From contig NZ_KB902668.1 in NCBI RefSeq assembly GCF_000379605.1, positions 62,001 through 126,000 on the forward strand: a DNA stretch of 64,000 bases, given 5' to 3'. The DNA is from Rhizobium giardinii bv. giardinii H152 (GTDB lineage Bacteria > Pseudomonadota > Alphaproteobacteria > Rhizobiales > Rhizobiaceae). The notes beneath the pieces are model-generated. The model had not been told where the DNA came from. It made no database searches and saw nothing but the letters and a program-made list of their open reading frames with translations. Each line of letters begins with the position of its first letter. Positions within the stretch are counted from its first letter, which is position 1. Both the position numbers and the translations under genes were made by a program. Shown in pieces: positions 27,542 to 38,650 of the stretch.

Positions 27542-29286
27542 TGTCTTTTCTTTCCCGCATCATGGTCGTCAAGAGCAAGGCCCATTTCTCCGCCGGCGGC
27601 AACAATCATCCAGGCGATCTCAGCATCCCGTTCCAGGGAACCCGCAAGAAGAGCAGCAATCAGGCCAGAAGCCGTGTCGCGATCGTCATCGTCAGCTTCG
27701 CGGCAGTCTACTGCGTCATCGGCGGCCGCCTCGTGCAGTACGGTCTGGCGAAGCCGGACACGGTTTCCAGCATCGGCCGCGCCGACAACCTGATGGCCTC
27801 GCGCCCGGATATTCTCGACCGCAACGGTGAGATCCTGGCAACCGACATCCGCACGGTCTCGCTCTATGCCGAGCCGCACAAGATCGTCGATGCCGACGAG
27901 GCGGTCGAGCAACTGTCAACCGTCCTGCCCAATCTCAACGTCGCGGAAATCTACAACAAGCTGAAATCCAAATCGCGGTTCCAGTGGCTGCGCCGCCAGC
28001 TCACGCCGAAACAGCAGAGTGAAATCCTGGCGCTCGGCATTCCCGGCATCGGCTTTCGGCCGGAAAAGCGCCGCTTCTATCCGGGTGGCGCCACAGCCTC
28101 GCATATCGTCGGCCACGTCAATGTCGACAACCGCGGCATCGCCGGCATGGAGCGATGGATCGACAATCAGGGGCTGGCCGATCTTGCCGCCATCGGCATG
28201 ACCAGCGATGCGAAACTCGAGCCGGTCAAGCTCTCAATCGACCTGCGTGTGCAGAACATCCTGCGCGATGTCGTCGTCGATGCCATGGGTAAGTTCAAGT
28301 CGCTGGCCGCAGGCGGCGTGGTGATGGATGTGAAGACCGGCGAAATTCTCGCCATGGTGTCCTATCCCGATTATGATCCGAACAAGCCCGCCGATGGCGC
28401 CAAGGAAGGCTGGATGAACCGCATGTCGAACGGCACGTTCGAGATGGGGTCGACCTTCAAGTCGTTTACGACCGCGATGGCGCTCGATTCCGGAAAGGTG
28501 ACGTTGAAGGATAGCTTCGATGCCCGCTTCCCCATTCGCATCGGCGGCTTCACCATCAAGGATTTCCACGGCAAGCATCGCGTTCTGACCGTGCCGGAAA
28601 TCTTCCAGTATTCATCCAATATCGGAACGGCCAAGATGGCCGATATCGTTGGCATCGCCGGTCACAAGGAGTTCCTGACCAGGATAGGCCTGCTTTCCAA
28701 GATGCAGACCGAACTGCCCGAAGTGAAGACGCCGAGCCAACCGCGCGAATGGAAGAAGATCAACTCGATCACCATCTCCTTCGGTCACGGCGTCTCCACG
28801 ACGCCTTTGCAGACCGCAGTGGCGGGTGCCGCCCTGTTGAACGGCGGCCATCTCATCGAACCGACCTTCCTGCCGCGCACGGCGCAGGAGGCAGAGGCCG
28901 CCTCGACGACCGTCATCAAGAAATCGACCAGCGACGATATGCGCTTCCTGTTCCGCTGGAACGCCGTCAATGGCTCCGGCAAGAATGCGCGCGTGCCGGG
29001 CTACAATGTCGGCGGCAAGACCGGGACCGCAGACAAGGTTGTGAACGGCCGGTATTCGAACGCGGCCAATTTCAACGCCTTTCTGGCCGGCTTCCCGATT
29101 GATGATCCGCGTTACGTGGTTCTGACCTTCATCGACGAGCCGAAAACCGACAAGGGCAATGGCGCAGCACTTGCAGGCAACACCGCAGCCCCGATGGTTC
29201 GCGACATCATCAGCCGCTCTGCGCCGCTTCTCGGCGTCGAGCCGAAGTTCGGTGAAGACGGTTCTGCCTTGCTTGTGTCTTATTGA
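27541..29286 (+). CDS. ftsI: Division-specific peptidoglycan transpeptidase FtsI (PBP3)
   Basis: This 581-residue class B penicillin-binding protein has a membrane helix at about residues 45-62, a PBP dimer domain and the transpeptidase domain. Active-site motifs are S-T-F-K (Ser 304), S-S-N (358-360) and K-T-G-T (493-496). It cross-links septal peptidoglycan together with FtsW. It is coupled to ftsL by overlapping stop and start and followed 63 bp later by murE. Confidence 0.95.
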   Translation: MSFLSRIMVVKSKAHFSAGGNNHPGDLSIPFQGTRKKSSNQARSRVAIVIVSFAAVYCVIGGRLVQYGLAKPDTVSSIGRADNLMASRPDILDRNGEILATDIRTVSLYAEPHKIVDADEAVEQLSTVLPNLNVAEIYNKLKSKSRFQWLRRQLTPKQQSEILALGIPGIGFRPEKRRFYPGGATASHIVGHVNVDNRGIAGMERWIDNQGLADLAAIGMTSDAKLEPVKLSIDLRVQNILRDVVVDAMGKFKSLAAGGVVMDVKTGEILAMVSYPDYDPNKPADGAKEGWMNRMSNGTFEMGSTFKSFTTAMALDSGKVTLKDSFDARFPIRIGGFTIKDFHGKHRVLTVPEIFQYSSNIGTAKMADIVGIAGHKEFLTRIGLLSKMQTELPEVKTPSQPREWKKINSITISFGHGVSTTPLQTAVAGAALLNGGHLIEPTFLPRTAQEAEAASTTVIKKSTSDDMRFLFRWNAVNGSGKNARVPGYNVGGKTGTADKVVNGRYSNAANFNAFLAGFPIDDPRYVVLTFIDEPKTDKGNGAALAGNTAAPMVRDIISRSAPLLGVEPKFGEDGSALLVSY

Positions 29287-29349
29287 CCATGGAATGACAA
29301 CGCGGAGGATTCGCCGCCCGGCGGGTCGGTATAACTGAAAAGTGCATCC

Positions 29350-30810
29350 ATGAAGATCAAAGAGCTGATCGGGAAGGATTTCCCGGAAATTGCCGCGCAG
29401 TTGAACGCCGCCGCCGGCGATATCGACATTGCCGCCATCACCGCCGATAGCCGGCAGGTCGTTCCCGGGGCGCTGTTCGTGGCGCTCTCGGGTAGCAAGG
29501 CGGACGGCAAGGCCTTCATCGATGACGCGATAGCGCGCGGCGCCGCAGCCGTGGTCGCAGGCGCTAAACTCTCGAATGATGCCTCAATACCGGTTTTTGC
29601 CGCCTCGGCGCCTCGCCGCGTGCTTGCGCTTGCCGCCGCAAATTTCTACGGGCGCCAGCCGCAGACGATGGTGGCGGTAACCGGGACGGCCGGAAAGACG
29701 TCGGTCGCCTCGTTCACCCGCCAGATCTGGGCCCATTGCGGCCACGCGGCGGCCATGATCGGCACCACGGGCGTCATCGCGCCCGGCCGCAACGATTACG
29801 GCTCGCTGACGACACCGGATCCGGTGTCCTTGCACAAGCTGCTCGCGGAACTGGCCGATGCCGGCGTCACCCACGCGGCCATGGAAGCATCGAGCCACGG
29901 GCTCGACCAGAGCCGTCTCGACGGGGTGCGCCTTGCCGCCGCCGGTTTCACCAATCTCGGCCGCGACCACATGGACTACCATCCGACCGTCGAGGACTAC
30001 ATGGCCGCCAAGATGCGGCTGTTCGACGGTGTGCTGCCGAAAGGATCGCCGGCGGTGATCTTCGCCGACGACGCCTGGTCGGCGGCGGCGATCACGGCAG
30101 CCAGGGCGGCCGGCCACGAGGTTCTGACCGTCGGGCGCAAGGGCGACTATCTGAGCCTGAAGCGCGTCGAGCATTTCCGCCACAAGCAGATCGCCGAGGT
30201 TCACGTCGGCGATGAGATTTTCGAGGTGCACGTACCGCTGGCCGGCGACTTCCAGGTCTCCAATGCGCTCGTTGCCGCCGGTCTCGCCATGGCGACCGGT
30301 GTCGATGCCAGGGCGGCGATGGCGGCGCTCGAACAGCTTCAGGGCGCTTCGGGCCGTCTCGAACTGGTCGGCCATACCAGGGATGGCGCGCTCGCCTATG
30401 TCGACTACGCCCACAAGCCGGATGCGCTGGAAAACGTCCTGACATCCGTCCGTCCGTTCACGACCGGACGTATCATCCTGGTCTTCGGCTGCGGCGGAGA
30501 CCGAGACAAGGGCAAGCGGCCGATCATGGGCGAAATTGCAACGCGGCTTGCCGACGTGGTGATCGTCACCGACGATAATCCTCGCTCGGAAGTTCCCGCA
30601 ACCATTCGCAGCGAAATCATGGCGGAGGCCAGGGGCGCCACCGAAATCGGCGACCGCGCGGAAGCGATCAGGGCTGCCGTCGCCATGTTGACATCCGGCG
30701 ATACGCTCATTGTCGCCGGCAAGGGGCATGAGGAAGGGCAGACGATCGGCTCCGTTACCCTGCCTTTCTCCGACCATGCCGAGCTCCGAAAAGCATTGGG
30801 AGGTCAATGA
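29350..30810 (+). CDS. murE: UDP-N-acetylmuramoyl-tripeptide synthetase MurE (meso-diaminopimelate adding)
   Basis: This 486-residue Mur ligase has the P-loop '[14 protein letters not shown]' (near residue 110), '[12 protein letters not shown]' and the C-terminal '[13 protein letters not shown]'. The motif 'DNPRSE' (near residue 415) is the marker of meso-diaminopimelate specificity rather than lysine. It adds the third residue to UDP-MurNAc-L-Ala-D-Glu in the cytoplasm. The murF start lies 1 bp past its stop. Confidence 0.95.
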   Translation: MKIKELIGKDFPEIAAQLNAAAGDIDIAAITADSRQVVPGALFVALSGSKADGKAFIDDAIARGAAAVVAGAKLSNDASIPVFAASAPRRVLALAAANFYGRQPQTMVAVTGTAGKTSVASFTRQIWAHCGHAAAMIGTTGVIAPGRNDYGSLTTPDPVSLHKLLAELADAGVTHAAMEASSHGLDQSRLDGVRLAAAGFTNLGRDHMDYHPTVEDYMAAKMRLFDGVLPKGSPAVIFADDAWSAAAITAARAAGHEVLTVGRKGDYLSLKRVEHFRHKQIAEVHVGDEIFEVHVPLAGDFQVSNALVAAGLAMATGVDARAAMAALEQLQGASGRLELVGHTRDGALAYVDYAHKPDALENVLTSVRPFTTGRIILVFGCGGDRDKGKRPIMGEIATRLADVVIVTDDNPRSEVPATIRSEIMAEARGATEIGDRAEAIRAAVAMLTSGDTLIVAGKGHEEGQTIGSVTLPFSDHAELRKALGGQ

Positions 30811-30811
30811 T

Positions 30812-32245
30812 TTGAGCTTTCTCTGGACAGTAAGCGACCTGATGGCGGCCATGCACGGCCGCCCGATGGGGAACCTGCCTGAAGGCATCACCGGCATCTC
30901 GATCGACAGCCGCTCCATCGCCAAGGGCGAAGCTTTCTTTGCGATCAAGGGCGACCGGGTCGATGGCCACGACTATGCCGGGATCGCGATCGCCAATGGC
31001 GCAGCGCTGCTCGTCGTCAGCGAAGCAAAACTGCCGGCGCTCGGGCGGCTGACCGCGCCGATGATCGTCGTCGACGACGTGCTGGAGGCCATGGTGCGGC
31101 TCGGCTGTGCGGCGCGCGACCGCAGTGCCGCCAAGATCATCGCCGTCACCGGTTCCGTCGGCAAGACCACGACCAAGGAGATGCTGCGTCACGTACTCTC
31201 GCCGTCGGGCCGCGTGCATGCATCGGTCGCCTCGTTCAACAATCACTGGGGCGTGCCGCTGACCCTGTCGCGCATGCCGGAAAACACCGATTTCGGCATC
31301 TTCGAGATCGGCATGAACCACGTCGATGAAATCCGGCCGCTGGTCAATATGGTCCGTCCGCATGTGGCGATCATCACCACGATCGCGGCGGCCCATCTCG
31401 GCAATTTCAAGGATCTCGGCGAGATCGCCTCTGCCAAGGCGGAGATCATGGAAGGCCTCGTTGACGACGGCCACGTGATCCTCAACCGCGATAACGAGCA
31501 GTTTGACACGCTGGAAAAAGCGGCAACCGCTCTGGGCGTTGCCCACGTGCACAGCTTCGGGAGCAGCGCGAAGGCCGATTTCCGCATGGTGGAGTTTGCA
31601 GGGGGGGCGGAAGGGGCGGTGCTCTGGGCGGCGATCGGCGGCAGGACGCTGGAGATCCAGCTGGGCGCGCCGGGCCGCCATATTGCGGAGAACGCCTTGG
31701 CGGCGATCGGCGCTGCGGCTCTCGTCGGGGCGGATGTGGATGCCGCGGTTGCGGCTCTTGCGACTTTGCAGCCGGAGAAGGGGCGGGGCGCAAGGTACCG
31801 CCTGCCGATCGGATCGGGTTCCTTCGTGCTGATCGACGAAAGCTACAACGCCAATCCGGCATCGATGCGCGCCGCGATCGCGCTCCTCAAGGATACCGAA
31901 CTGCCCGAAGGCGGGCGCCGTATCGCCATTCTCGGCGACATGCTGGAAATGGGCGAATTCGCGGGCAGGGTTCACGCCGAGCTTGCTGTGCCGCTGGTCG
32001 AAGCCGATATCCGCGACGTTTGGCTTGCCGGACCGGAGATGGCGCATTTGCGCGATGCGCTGCCTGAGGATGTTCATGTCGAATACCGTGAAACGGTCGA
32101 TGAGCTGAAGCAATTTGCGCTCGGCTCGATCGCGGCCGGCGACGTGGTGATGATCAAGTCGTCGAAGGGGACCGGTTGCGGCAGGATCGTTGCGGCTTTG
32201 CTTGAGAAATATCCGCCTTCATCCGGGACGGGGCACGCCGAATAA
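30812..32245 (+). CDS. murF: UDP-MurNAc-pentapeptide synthetase MurF (TTG start)
   Basis: This 477-residue Mur ligase has 'IAVTGSVGKTTTKEML' (near residue 112), 'SFNNHWGVPLTLSRMP' and 'YNANPASMRAAI'. It adds D-Ala-D-Ala to the tripeptide. No ATG fits: a TTG at 30812, preceded by GGGAGG (30798-30803) and giving 'MSFLWTVSDLMAAM', yields the normal length. The frame is open upstream only as a shadow of murE. A 122-bp gap follows before mraY. Confidence 0.94.
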   Translation: MSFLWTVSDLMAAMHGRPMGNLPEGITGISIDSRSIAKGEAFFAIKGDRVDGHDYAGIAIANGAALLVVSEAKLPALGRLTAPMIVVDDVLEAMVRLGCAARDRSAAKIIAVTGSVGKTTTKEMLRHVLSPSGRVHASVASFNNHWGVPLTLSRMPENTDFGIFEIGMNHVDEIRPLVNMVRPHVAIITTIAAAHLGNFKDLGEIASAKAEIMEGLVDDGHVILNRDNEQFDTLEKAATALGVAHVHSFGSSAKADFRMVEFAGGAEGAVLWAAIGGRTLEIQLGAPGRHIAENALAAIGAAALVGADVDAAVAALATLQPEKGRGARYRLPIGSGSFVLIDESYNANPASMRAAIALLKDTELPEGGRRIAILGDMLEMGEFAGRVHAELAVPLVEADIRDVWLAGPEMAHLRDALPEDVHVEYRETVDELKQFALGSIAAGDVVMIKSSKGTGCGRIVAALLEKYPPSSGTGHAE

Positions 32246-32367
32246 GGCTGGGACAAGGCTTTTGCGGCGCTGTTCCCTGCTGACACTTTTGATACTTCGC
32301 AGCTATTCTTCCATTCGGTGATTCTGATGGATGACACCTGCAACGAACCTTTGGGGAAAGGTCCCTT

Positions 32368-33468
32368 ATGCTCATCTGGCTTGTCGAACTGGCGGACCAT
32401 TTTCAATTCTTCAACCTCTTCCGGTACATCACCTTCCGTACCGGCGCCGCCCTGTTCACATCGGCAATCATCGTCTTCCTGTTCGGACCACGGATGATCT
32501 CGTCGCTGCGCGTCCGCCAGGGCAAAGGCCAGCCGATCCGCGCCGATGGGCCGCAGACGCATTTCAAGAAGGCCGGCACGCCGACCATGGGCGGCCTGAT
32601 GATCCTCGCCGGCATCGTCTGCAGTTCGCTGCTCTGGGCCGATCTGTCCAGCGTCTACGTGGTTTCGACTTTGCTCGTGACGCTCGGTTTCGGCGCCATC
32701 GGATTTTATGACGATTATCTCAAGGTGACGAAGCAGTCGGACAAGGGCTTCTCCGGCAAGGCTCGTCTGGGTATCGAATTCGTCATCGCCGCCATTGCCG
32801 TCTTCTTCATGATGCGGACCGCATTGTCCGCGGGAACGAGCGGCTCGACCTTCGGCTCGTCGCTGACATTCCCGTTCCTCAAGGACTTCACCCTCAATCT
32901 CGGCTATTTCTTCATCCTGTTCGGCGGTTTCGTCATCGTCGGCGCCGGCAATGCGGTCAACCTGACCGATGGCCTCGACGGGCTTGCCATCGTGCCGGTG
33001 ATGATTGCCGCCGCCTCCTTCGGCGTTATCGCCTACCTTGCCGGTAACGCGGTGTTTGCAAACTACCTGCAGATCCATTTCGTCCCCGGCACCGGTGAAC
33101 TCGCCGTCATCCTCGGCGCCGTCATCGGCGCAGGTCTCGGGTTCCTCTGGTTCAATGCGCCGCCGGCGGCGATCTTCATGGGCGATACCGGTTCGCTCGC
33201 TTTGGGCGGTCTGATCGGCACGGTCGCCGTCGCCACCAAGCATGAGATCGTCATGATCATCATCGGCGGCCTGTTCGTCATCGAAACCCTGTCGGTGATC
33301 ATCCAGGTCTTCTGGTTCAAGCGCACCGGCAAACGCGTCTTCCTGATGGCGCCGATCCACCATCATTTCGAGAAAAAGGGCTGGACCGAAAGCCAGGTCG
33401 TCATCCGCTTCTGGATCATCGCGGTCATCCTCGCGATGGTCGGCCTCGCGACCCTGAAGCTGAGGTGA
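32368..33468 (+). CDS. mraY: Phospho-N-acetylmuramoyl-pentapeptide transferase MraY
   Basis: This 366-residue protein has about ten membrane helices. Family motifs are '[14 protein letters not shown]' near residue 70, '[11 protein letters not shown]' near 115 (Asp pair), '[13 protein letters not shown]' near 195 and '[12 protein letters not shown]' near 272, with '[11 protein letters not shown]' close to the C terminus. It transfers phospho-MurNAc-pentapeptide to undecaprenyl phosphate, forming lipid I at the inner membrane. murD follows after 6 bp. Confidence 0.96.
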   Translation: MLIWLVELADHFQFFNLFRYITFRTGAALFTSAIIVFLFGPRMISSLRVRQGKGQPIRADGPQTHFKKAGTPTMGGLMILAGIVCSSLLWADLSSVYVVSTLLVTLGFGAIGFYDDYLKVTKQSDKGFSGKARLGIEFVIAAIAVFFMMRTALSAGTSGSTFGSSLTFPFLKDFTLNLGYFFILFGGFVIVGAGNAVNLTDGLDGLAIVPVMIAAASFGVIAYLAGNAVFANYLQIHFVPGTGELAVILGAVIGAGLGFLWFNAPPAAIFMGDTGSLALGGLIGTVAVATKHEIVMIIIGGLFVIETLSVIIQVFWFKRTGKRVFLMAPIHHHFEKKGWTESQVVIRFWIIAVILAMVGLATLKLR

Positions 33469-33474
33469 AGGCCG

Positions 33475-34866
33475 ATGATCCCGGTCACGACATTCCAGGG
33501 TAAGCAGGTCGCGCTTTTTGGCCTCGGCGGCTCCGGCCTGGCGACGGCGCAGGCGCTGGTCGCCGGTGGCGCCAAGGTGACGGCCTGGGACGATAACCCC
33601 GATAGCGTTGCCAAGGCGATTGCCGAGGGTGTGGGTACCGGTGATCTGCGACAGGCGGACTGGAGCGCCTTTTCCGCCTTCGTTTTGTCGCCGGGCGTTC
33701 CGCTCACCCATCCGAAGCCGCACTGGACCGTCGATCTTGCCCATGCAGCCGGCGTCGAGATCATCGGCGATGTCGAACTCTTCGTGCGCGAACGGCGCGC
33801 CCATGCCCCGGACTGCGCGTTCATCGCCATTACCGGGACCAATGGCAAGTCCACCACGACAGCGCTGATTGCCCATATCCTGAAGACGAGCGGGCGTGAT
33901 ACGCAACTCGGCGGCAATATCGGCACGGCTGTTTTGACGCTCGATCCACCCAGGAGCGGCCGTTTCTATGTCGTCGAATGCTCGTCCTACCAGATCGACC
34001 TTGCGCCGACGATCAATCCGTCCGCGGGCATCCTGCTCAACCTGACGCCCGATCATCTCGACCGGCACGGCACGATGCAGAATTATGCCGATATCAAGGA
34101 ACGCCTTGTTGCCGGGAGCGAGGTTGCCGTTGTCGGCGTCGATGACGGCTTTTCCAGTCTGATCGCCGACCGCGTCGAGCGCGCCGGCACGAAAGTCGTG
34201 CGGATTTCGCGGCATCACGTGCTGGCGGATGGTCTCTATGCCGAGGGCAGCCGGATCGTGCAGGCCGTTTCCGGAGCAACCAGCCTGTTTGTCGATCTCG
34301 ATGGCATCCAGACGCTGCGCGGCGGTCATAATGCCCAGAACGCGGCGGCTGCAATTGCCGCCTGCCTTGCCGTCGGCGTTTCGCTGGCAGACATCGTCAA
34401 GGGGCTCTCCTCCTTCCCTGGCCTCAAGCACCGCATGCAGCCGGTCGGTCGCAAGGGGCAGGTGGTTTTCGTCAACGACAGCAAGGCGACCAATGCGGAT
34501 GCGGCAGCGCCCGCCTTGTCGAGCTATGAGCGGATCTACTGGATCGCCGGCGGTGTGCCCAAGGAAGGCGGGATCACGACACTGTCGCCGTTCTTCCCGA
34601 AGATCGCCAAGGCTTACCTGATCGGCGAGGCTGCGCCCGCTTTCGCCGCGACACTGGGTGAGGCGGTACCCTTCGAGATTTCCGGGACCTTGGAGCAGGC
34701 CGTGGCCCATGCCGCAGCCGACGCCGCGAAGGACGAAGCGGGGCCATCCGCCGTCATGCTCTCCCCGGCTTGCGCAAGTTTCGACCAGTATAAGAACTTC
34801 GAGGTCAGGGGCGATGCTTTCGTCGGCCATGTGGCTGCGATCGACGGCGTGACGATGCTGATATGA
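33475..34866 (+). CDS. murD: UDP-N-acetylmuramoylalanine--D-glutamate ligase MurD
   Basis: This 463-residue Mur ligase has an N-terminal Rossmann-like '[17 protein letters not shown]', the P-loop '[19 protein letters not shown]' (near residue 118), '[17 protein letters not shown]' and '[13 protein letters not shown]'. It adds D-Glu to UDP-MurNAc-L-Ala. It is placed between mraY and ftsW as in the standard dcw order, with an 83-bp gap before ftsW. Confidence 0.95.
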   Translation: MIPVTTFQGKQVALFGLGGSGLATAQALVAGGAKVTAWDDNPDSVAKAIAEGVGTGDLRQADWSAFSAFVLSPGVPLTHPKPHWTVDLAHAAGVEIIGDVELFVRERRAHAPDCAFIAITGTNGKSTTTALIAHILKTSGRDTQLGGNIGTAVLTLDPPRSGRFYVVECSSYQIDLAPTINPSAGILLNLTPDHLDRHGTMQNYADIKERLVAGSEVAVVGVDDGFSSLIADRVERAGTKVVRISRHHVLADGLYAEGSRIVQAVSGATSLFVDLDGIQTLRGGHNAQNAAAAIAACLAVGVSLADIVKGLSSFPGLKHRMQPVGRKGQVVFVNDSKATNADAAAPALSSYERIYWIAGGVPKEGGITTLSPFFPKIAKAYLIGEAAPAFAATLGEAVPFEISGTLEQAVAHAAADAAKDEAGPSAVMLSPACASFDQYKNFEVRGDAFVGHVAAIDGVTMLI

Positions 34867-34949
34867 GGCCGCACCTTGCGGATTATGAGGGCCGATAGCC
34901 CTGATGAAGACGGATTGGCGCCGGACGCGCCGTTGAAGGGGACGAAGAG

Positions 34950-36104
34950 ATGGTAAGCCGTGCCGAACGTGGCCCCGTGGCCGACTGGTTCTGGACGATC
35001 GACAGGTTCTTCCTGGCGACCTTCATTCTGTTGATGGGGATCGGCTTCATGCTGTCCTTCGCCGCAAGCCCGGCGGTGGCCGAGCGGCTCAATCTCGACA
35101 GCTTCCACTTCGTCAAGAGGCACGCCGCGTTCCTTCTGCCGTCGCTTGCGGTGATGATCGGCATCTCCTTCCTCTCGCCGCGGCAGGTGCGCCGGACGGC
35201 GATGATCCTGCTCCTCGTCTCGCTTGCCCTCATGGTGCTTGCCTTGTTCTTCGGTGCCGAGGTCAAGGGATCCCGTCGCTGGATTTCGCTGGCTGGCCTG
35301 TCGATCCAGCCGTCCGAATTCATGAAGCCGGCCTTCGTCGTCGTCTGTGCCTGGCTGTTTTCAGAGCATGCGCGCCAGCCGGAAATTCCAGGCAATCTGT
35401 TCGCCATCCTGCTTTACGGCATCGTCGTCGCTCTGCTCGTGGCGCAACCAGACCTTGGCCAGACGATCCTGACGACGGCCGTGTGGGGCGGCATGTTCTT
35501 CATGGCGGGCATGCCATGGCTCTGGATCGTCGTGCTCGGCGGCTCGGCGGTCGGGGGGCTGGTGGTCGCCTATACGATTTTGCCGCACGTGGCTGGTCGT
35601 ATCGACCGGTTTCTGACCGGCGAGGGCGACACATTCCAGGTCGATACGGCGCGCGAGGCGATCATTCGCGGCGACTGGCTGGGGCAAGGCCCCGGCGAAG
35701 GCGTCGTCAAGCGGATCATCCCGGACAGCCATACCGACTTCATCTTCTCGGTCGCGGCGGAAGAGTTCGGCATCATCTTCTGCATGGTCATCGTGCTGAT
35801 CTTCGCCTTCCTCGTCATGCGCGGTCTTTCCCATGCCTTCCGTGAACGCAACGATTTCACCCGCTTCGCCGTTGCCGGCCTCGTGCTGCAGATCGGCATC
35901 CAGTCGATGATCAATATCGGCGTCAACCTGGAGCTCCTGCCGGCCAAGGGCATGACCCTGCCGTTGATCTCCTATGGCGGTTCCTCCATGGTGGCGATCT
36001 GCGTGACGGCGGGCTTCATCCTGGCGCTGACCCGCCATCGCCCGGAAAAACGTGCCGTCGAGCGCAGCCTGTTCCGCTCGGGCATGGGCGTTCCGGCGGA
36101 GTAA
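34950..36104 (+). CDS. ftsW: Septal peptidoglycan glycosyltransferase FtsW (SEDS family)
   Basis: This 384-residue protein has about ten membrane helices. It contains 'GAEVKGSRRWISLAGLSIQPSE' (the K-G-x-x-R-W-I motif near residue 100), 'VAQPDLGQT' and 'GPGEGVVKRIIPDSHTDFIFSVAAEEFG' type loop residues around 250-275. It polymerises lipid II at the septum with FtsI. The start at 34950 is the ATG preceded by GAAGAG. murG begins 9 bp after its stop. Confidence 0.95.
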   Translation: MVSRAERGPVADWFWTIDRFFLATFILLMGIGFMLSFAASPAVAERLNLDSFHFVKRHAAFLLPSLAVMIGISFLSPRQVRRTAMILLLVSLALMVLALFFGAEVKGSRRWISLAGLSIQPSEFMKPAFVVVCAWLFSEHARQPEIPGNLFAILLYGIVVALLVAQPDLGQTILTTAVWGGMFFMAGMPWLWIVVLGGSAVGGLVVAYTILPHVAGRIDRFLTGEGDTFQVDTAREAIIRGDWLGQGPGEGVVKRIIPDSHTDFIFSVAAEEFGIIFCMVIVLIFAFLVMRGLSHAFRERNDFTRFAVAGLVLQIGIQSMINIGVNLELLPAKGMTLPLISYGGSSMVAICVTAGFILALTRHRPEKRAVERSLFRSGMGVPAE

Positions 36105-36113
36105 GGACTGACC

Positions 36114-37238
36114 ATGAGTAAAGGCATCATCATGCTTGCCGCCGGCGGCACCGGCGGCCACCTGTTTCCTGCGGAAGCGCTGGCGCACGAGTTGAAGGCG
36201 CTCGGCTATTCCGTCCATCTGGTGACGGACAGCCGGGCGGAGCGCTATGCGGGAAAATTCCCGGCCGATGAAATCCATGTCGTGCCCTCGGCGACGATCG
36301 GCTCGAAGAATCCCCTGAAGGTCGCTGGCTCGCTGTGGACGCTCTGGTCCGGCATGCGTATCGCGCGCCGATTGATGGCAAAGGTGCGGCCGAAGGTCGT
36401 CGTCGGTTTCGGCGGCTATCCGACGATTCCGCCACTGCTGGCCGCAACCGGCATGGGCATTCCCTCGATGATCCACGAGCAGAATGCGGTCATGGGCCGG
36501 GCGAACAAGGCACTCGCCAAACGCGTCAAGGCAATTGCCGGCGGTTTTCTGCCGGAAACGAATGGCCCTTATGCCGCAAAGACCGTGACGACGGGAAATC
36601 CTGTTCGGCCGGCGGTATTGGAAGCGGCCAAGGTGCCGTATCAACCGTCGGGTGAAGGCGAAGAATTCCGCCTCGTCGTCTTCGGTGGCAGCCAGGGCGC
36701 GCAGTATTTTTCCAAGAGCGTGCCGACGGCAATCAGCCTGCTCGACGACAGCCTGCGGGCGCGGCTTCGCGTCACCCAGCAGGCCCGCGCCGAAGACATG
36801 CCCATGGTCGAAGGCTGCATTGCCAAGCTTGAGATGAGCGCGGACATTGCACCGTTCTTTACCGACATGGCGGAGCGGATCGCCAAGGCTCACTTGGTCA
36901 TCTGCCGGTCGGGCGCTTCCACGGTGTCGGAGATAGCCGTGATCGGACGTCCGGCGATCCTGGTGCCTTATCCTTACGCGCTTGATCATGATCAGGCGGC
37001 CAATGCGGCCGCACTTGCGGCGACCGGCGGTGCCAAGGTGATCGCCCAGGCAGAGCTTTCGGCCGAAAAACTGAGCCGTATCCTGACGGAAGCCATGAAC
37101 AACCCCGCCAAGCTCGCAGGCATGGCCGCAAGCGCCAAACAGGCGGGCAAACCGGATGCCGCACGCTTGCTTGCCGCCATGGTTGAAGCTATTGCCAGCG
37201 GTTCGACGATTGCACAGTTCAAGGAAACACGCTCATGA
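36114..37238 (+). CDS. murG: UDP-GlcNAc:lipid I N-acetylglucosaminyltransferase MurG
   Basis: This 374-residue GT-B enzyme has the N-terminal '[17 protein letters not shown]' and the C-terminal-domain '[17 protein letters not shown]' (near residue 190) and '[25 protein letters not shown]' region (near 262). It converts lipid I to lipid II on the cytoplasmic face of the membrane. It overlaps murC by 4 bp (ATGA). Confidence 0.96.
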   Translation: MSKGIIMLAAGGTGGHLFPAEALAHELKALGYSVHLVTDSRAERYAGKFPADEIHVVPSATIGSKNPLKVAGSLWTLWSGMRIARRLMAKVRPKVVVGFGGYPTIPPLLAATGMGIPSMIHEQNAVMGRANKALAKRVKAIAGGFLPETNGPYAAKTVTTGNPVRPAVLEAAKVPYQPSGEGEEFRLVVFGGSQGAQYFSKSVPTAISLLDDSLRARLRVTQQARAEDMPMVEGCIAKLEMSADIAPFFTDMAERIAKAHLVICRSGASTVSEIAVIGRPAILVPYPYALDHDQAANAAALAATGGAKVIAQAELSAEKLSRILTEAMNNPAKLAGMAASAKQAGKPDAARLLAAMVEAIASGSTIAQFKETRS

Positions 37239-38650
37239 AAATGCCGCAGACGATCGGCCTGGTTCATTTCATCGGTATCGGCGGCATCGGTATGAGCGGT
37301 ATTGCCGAGGTGCTGCATAATCTCGGCCACAGGGTGCAGGGTTCCGATCAGTCCGACAGCGCCAATGTCCAGCGCCTGCGTGACAAGGGTATCGAGGTCT
37401 TCGTCGGCCACAAGGCGGAAAACATCGGCGACGCCGAAGTCGTCGTCGTCTCGACCGCCATCAAGAAGAGCAATCCTGAACTGATCGCCGCGCGCGAAAA
37501 ACTGCTGCCAGTGGTGCGTCGCGCCGAAATGCTCGCCGAACTGATGCGCTTCCGCAATGCGATCGCGATCGGCGGAACCCACGGCAAGACCACCACGACG
37601 TCGATGGTTGCATCGCTTCTCGAAGCCGGCGGGCTCGACCCGACGGTTATCAACGGCGGCATCATCAACGCCTACGGCACCAATGCCCGCATGGGCGAGG
37701 GCGAGTGGATGGTGGTGGAGGCCGATGAATCCGACGGCACCTTCCTGAAGCTTCCCGCCGATATCGCCGTCGTCACCAATATCGATCCGGAGCATCTCGA
37801 TCACTACGGCAATTTCGATGCCGTGCGTGCCGCTTTCCGCCAGTTCGTCGAGAACGTGCCCTTCTACGGCTTCGGCGTCATGTGCCTCGATCATCCAGAG
37901 GTGCAGACCATGGTTTCGAAGATAGAGGATCGCAAGGTCATCACCTATGGCGAAAACCCGCAGGCTGACGTGCGCTATTCCAATATCCGCATGGATGGGG
38001 CGACGTCGATCTTTGACGTGGAAATCCGCCGCCGCCGCACAGGCCAGGTCATCAAATTGCCGGATCTGCGGCTGCCGATGCCGGGCCGTCACAACGTCTC
38101 CAACGCCACCGCTGCGATCGCCGTTGCCCAACGCCTTGGCATCAAGCCCGACGATATCGCCAAGGGTCTTGCTGCCTTCAGCGGTGTGAAACGGCGCTTC
38201 ACCTTTACCGGCGAGTGGAACGATGTGCGCGTCTATGACGACTACGGCCATCATCCCGTCGAGATCAAGGCGGTCCTGAAGGCCGCCCGCGAGGCCTGCA
38301 AGGGCCGCGTCATTGCCGTGCACCAGCCGCATCGTTTCTCGCGGCTGCACAGCCTCTTTGAGGACTTTGCCGCCTGCTTCAACGATGCCGATACAGTGCT
38401 GCTTGCGCCTGTCTATTCCGCAGGCGAGGATCCGATCGAAGGGGTCAATTCGCCGGAACTCGTCTCCCGCATCAAGGCCGGCGGTCACCGCGATGCGCGC
38501 TTCATCGAAGGCCCTGACGCGATCGCGCCGATCGTCTCCGCCATTGCGCAACCGGGTGACTTTGTGGTTCTCTTGGGGGCTGGCAGCATCACTTACTGGG
38601 CTGCCGCCCTTCCGAAGGAACTCGCAGGTATTTCAGGAAATTCCGCATGA
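37235..38650 (+). CDS. murC: UDP-N-acetylmuramate--L-alanine ligase MurC
   Basis: This 471-residue Mur ligase has '[17 protein letters not shown]' at the N terminus (UDP-binding), the P-loop '[16 protein letters not shown]' near residue 110, '[12 protein letters not shown]' and '[14 protein letters not shown]' near 335. It adds L-Ala, the first stem residue. It overlaps both murG upstream and murB downstream by 4 bp, so the three genes are coupled. Confidence 0.96.
   Translation: MKMPQTIGLVHFIGIGGIGMSGIAEVLHNLGHRVQGSDQSDSANVQRLRDKGIEVFVGHKAENIGDAEVVVVSTAIKKSNPELIAAREKLLPVVRRAEMLAELMRFRNAIAIGGTHGKTTTTSMVASLLEAGGLDPTVINGGIINAYGTNARMGEGEWMVVEADESDGTFLKLPADIAVVTNIDPEHLDHYGNFDAVRAAFRQFVENVPFYGFGVMCLDHPEVQTMVSKIEDRKVITYGENPQADVRYSNIRMDGATSIFDVEIRRRRTGQVIKLPDLRLPMPGRHNVSNATAAIAVAQRLGIKPDDIAKGLAAFSGVKRRFTFTGEWNDVRVYDDYGHHPVEIKAVLKAAREACKGRVIAVHQPHRFSRLHSLFEDFAACFNDADTVLLAPVYSAGEDPIEGVNSPELVSRIKAGGHRDARFIEGPDAIAPIVSAIAQPGDFVVLLGAGSITYWAAALPKELAGISGNSA

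Noticed and set aside
32074-34830. 918-codon open frame on the minus strand
   Set aside because: It lies antisense to mraY and murD, which have all their motifs; the frame is a GC-rich shadow with His/Arg/Asp-rich low-quality sequence.
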